NCBI GenBank assembly: GCA_025455735.1 | Contig: JALOMA010000005.1 | Span: 1-32,426, forward strand | Reading direction: 5' to 3' | DNA: 32,426 bases | From: Candidatus Kapaibacterium sp. | Lineage (GTDB): Bacteria; Bacteroidota; Ignavibacteria; Kapaibacteriales; Kapaibacteriaceae | Part shown: positions 30,924 to 32,426 of the stretch, piece after piece | Layout of the letters: every line of letters starts with the position of its first letter | Position numbering within the stretch: position 1 is the stretch's first letter | Translations under genes and position numbers: made by a program | The notes under the pieces: model-generated | What the model was told of the DNA's origin: nothing | Databases searched by the model: none | What the model saw: only the letters and a program-made list of their open reading frames with translations

Positions 30924-32426
30924 TCAGGCAAAGACGGTGACTTTATTCCCATGGCGCGATGACATTGTAAGCGCCTGATAGGCATTGTCGAGGAGTCTGT
31001 CCCATGGTTCAGCGGCATCAAACTCGGCTATACCCATGGAAACGGTGGCCGAGAAGCGCCGGCCTTCGAATTCCATGATGGAGCTGGCGATATCCTTTCG
31101 CATACGCTCCGCCCATATCTGTGTGCTTTGGGCACGCGAGCTTACGACGACGATAGCCAGGAGGTCGGTGTCTATGCGACCAATTACATCGAAAGGCCGG
31201 AGTTCATGGCGCAGTTTGGAGAGCACATTCCCGATGATTCGTTCTACGAGTGCTGTATCCGAAGATGATCCCGCTGGATCGACACGGAGCATGCAAAGGG
31301 TGAGGGGCATTTGAAAGTCGATGGCGCGAGCATGTTCTTCCTGAATGCGCTGTTCAAATGCTGCTCGATTCATGACACCCGTTACCTCATCGAGCAAGGC
31401 ACCTTGTGTGACTTGTTCTTGGGCGCGCACGTGTTCGAAAAATGTTCCCGCATGGTGAGCAATGGACTCCAGTACGGCAACATCCTGTTGCGATACGGAA
31501 GGGCTGGGATTCTCGATATACAAGGCCCCGTAGACGCCAGTGAAGGAGGTAATCGGGATTGCCACGAACTGCCCATCACCAAGGTCGGGTTCGCCATGAA
31601 CTACTCGCAACACTCCAGGAGAACCAACGAGCTCTACGGTACGTCCCCCCGTGATGGCCGAGCCAATGGCCGAAGCATCCAGGTCAACTGGCTGTCCGAT
31701 CAGCGAGCCATATTCAGGATAGTCACCGCTGGCAGCTTTGACGATGCTCCATCCCTTATCTGCATCAAACAGAACGAGCCCGATTGTGACCACATCAACG
31801 GATTCGATTGCACTGCGAAGAAGCGCACGCACAACGGACTGTTGTTCAATGCCGCGTTCACGCACATAGTTCCGAAGGAGCTCGATAGCTTGAAGAACAC
31901 GAGCCGAATGTTGAAGGTCGTATTTCGCCGTATAACTCTGGATGAGCGAGCTGATCAATTTCGTGAAGTGACCGAAGAAACCAATCGTGAATGAGTCATA
32001 CGCATCGGGTTCCTTGGCATCGGCACAGAGAACGCCAACGACATTCTTGCCGTAGTATACCGGGACACCAATGAATGACTGTGTACCAGCTGCACGTTGA
32101 TAGTATGGAAGAAGATCCAGCTCTGCAGTAGCGCGAATTTCGGTCAGGATTTCAGGCCGGCCGTGAAGTGCAATCTGGGACACAACATCATCACCAATGG
32201 GCAGCTTACGTTCCGTCGTGAACACGCCGTCACCTACATCGGTAATCGTTTGCTCAACAATCAACTTTCCTTGGTCCGAGCTAACAAGGAGAAAACTGGC
32301 CGTACGGGCGTTGACCATAGATCTGATGACTTGCAGCACTCGATTCAGGAGGTAGTCGAACTCCTTGCGGGGTTCGGATGCGTCAAAGGCATCGGGCCCG
32401 TCTATCAGATCTGGAATGGAAACGGT
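30924..32426 (-). CDS. GAF-GAF-degenerate GGDEF sensor protein, 5' end beyond window
   Basis: The frame is open without a stop to the window edge, so the N-terminus is missing; a GTG at 32339 is an internal codon. The visible 500 residues contain a GAF domain (about the first 180; ...FIGVPVYYGKNVVGVLCADAK), a helical linker, a second GAF (VALRSAIESVDVVTIGLVLFDAD-like start, FTGVYGALYIENPS), then a GGDEF-like domain from LDEVTGVMNRAAFEQRI to SRHGNKVTVFA. The catalytic signature is replaced by GRIDTDLLAIV instead of RxGGDEF, so cyclic-di-GMP synthesis is improbable. It may bind a ligand or act as an allosteric sensor. A methyltransferase gene follows after three bases on the minus strand. Confidence 0.88.
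   Translation of the reverse strand, partial: TVSIPDLIDGPDAFDASEPRKEFDYLLNRVLQVIRSMVNARTASFLLVSSDQGKLIVEQTITDVGDGVFTTERKLPIGDDVVSQIALHGRPEILTEIRATAELDLLPYYQRAAGTQSFIGVPVYYGKNVVGVLCADAKEPDAYDSFTIGFFGHFTKLISSLIQSYTAKYDLQHSARVLQAIELLRNYVRERGIEQQSVVRALLRSAIESVDVVTIGLVLFDADKGWSIVKAASGDYPEYGSLIGQPVDLDASAIGSAITGGRTVELVGSPGVLRVVHGEPDLGDGQFVAIPITSFTGVYGALYIENPSPSVSQQDVAVLESIAHHAGTFFEHVRAQEQVTQGALLDEVTGVMNRAAFEQRIQEEHARAIDFQMPLTLCMLRVDPAGSSSDTALVERIIGNVLSKLRHELRPFDVIGRIDTDLLAIVVVSSRAQSTQIWAERMRKDIASSIMEFEGRRFSATVSMGIAEFDAAEPWDRLLDNAYQALTMSSRHGNKVTVFA

Noticed and set aside
1-32426. CRISPR array, tRNA, rRNA, insertion sequence or phage genes
   Set aside because: No direct-repeat and spacer series, no tRNA-like cloverleaf, no transposase, integrase or structural phage motifs were seen in any gap or gene.

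Overview
The window looks like chromosomal DNA from a Gram-negative member of the Bacteroidota/Chlorobiota (FCB) group, possibly a Kapabacteria- or Ignavibacteria-like lineage. This is inferred from four things: four proteins ending in type IX secretion (T9SS) C-terminal sorting domains, a PorD-like T9SS gene, lipid A genes, and several TAnnTTTG promoter -7 elements. No rRNA, tRNA, CRISPR array, insertion sequence or prophage was found. The genes look resident rather than mobile. TGA is used as a stop, as shown by ATGA gene overlaps.

Layout. 1-790: no confident gene, possibly decayed coding DNA. 794-1342: a small exported protein. 1343-1835: empty apart from an inverted repeat. 4379 down to 1836 (minus strand): porD-like gene, Crp/Fnr-type regulator, VOC-fold protein and a small outer-membrane protein, with a perfect 18-bp palindrome before the VOC gene. 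4501-7226 (plus): an exported barrel-like protein and a helix-hairpin-helix/barrel protein. 11911 down to 7134 (minus): lpxB, a DUF374-type acyltransferase and lpxK, coupled by 4-base overlaps, then a class I glutamine amidotransferase-like hydrolase and a type II NADH dehydrogenase whose 3' end overlaps the convergent barrel gene by 93 bp. 11988-12680: a small T9SS-sorted protein. 12765-13175 (minus): a stand-alone response regulator receiver.

13472-22245 is the most distinctive block. Two paralogous T9SS-sorted proteins of about 880 residues share one architecture (N-terminal beta module, five Ig-like, two ASH-like, sorting domain). They flank a compact four-gene cluster: a small Cys-motif membrane protein, an MbnP-family lipoprotein, a diheme MbnH/MauG-type lipoprotein, and a beta-barrel-like protein with a CDVCGCG motif. 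I read this as an envelope copper-handling 'metallo-mystery pair' system with two less-described partners.

22367-32426 holds a family 2-type glycosyltransferase, a small membrane protein (minus), an apparent TadA-RsmI fusion (tRNA deaminase joined to 16S rRNA methyltransferase) followed by tmk, a T9SS-sorted zinc metalloprotease, proline dehydrogenase with a terminator-like palindrome inside its 5' coding region, an endonuclease/exonuclease/phosphatase lipoprotein, and on the minus strand a methyltransferase behind a GAF-GAF-degenerate GGDEF protein that runs off the window.

All family assignments come from reading motifs by eye; no database search was run.
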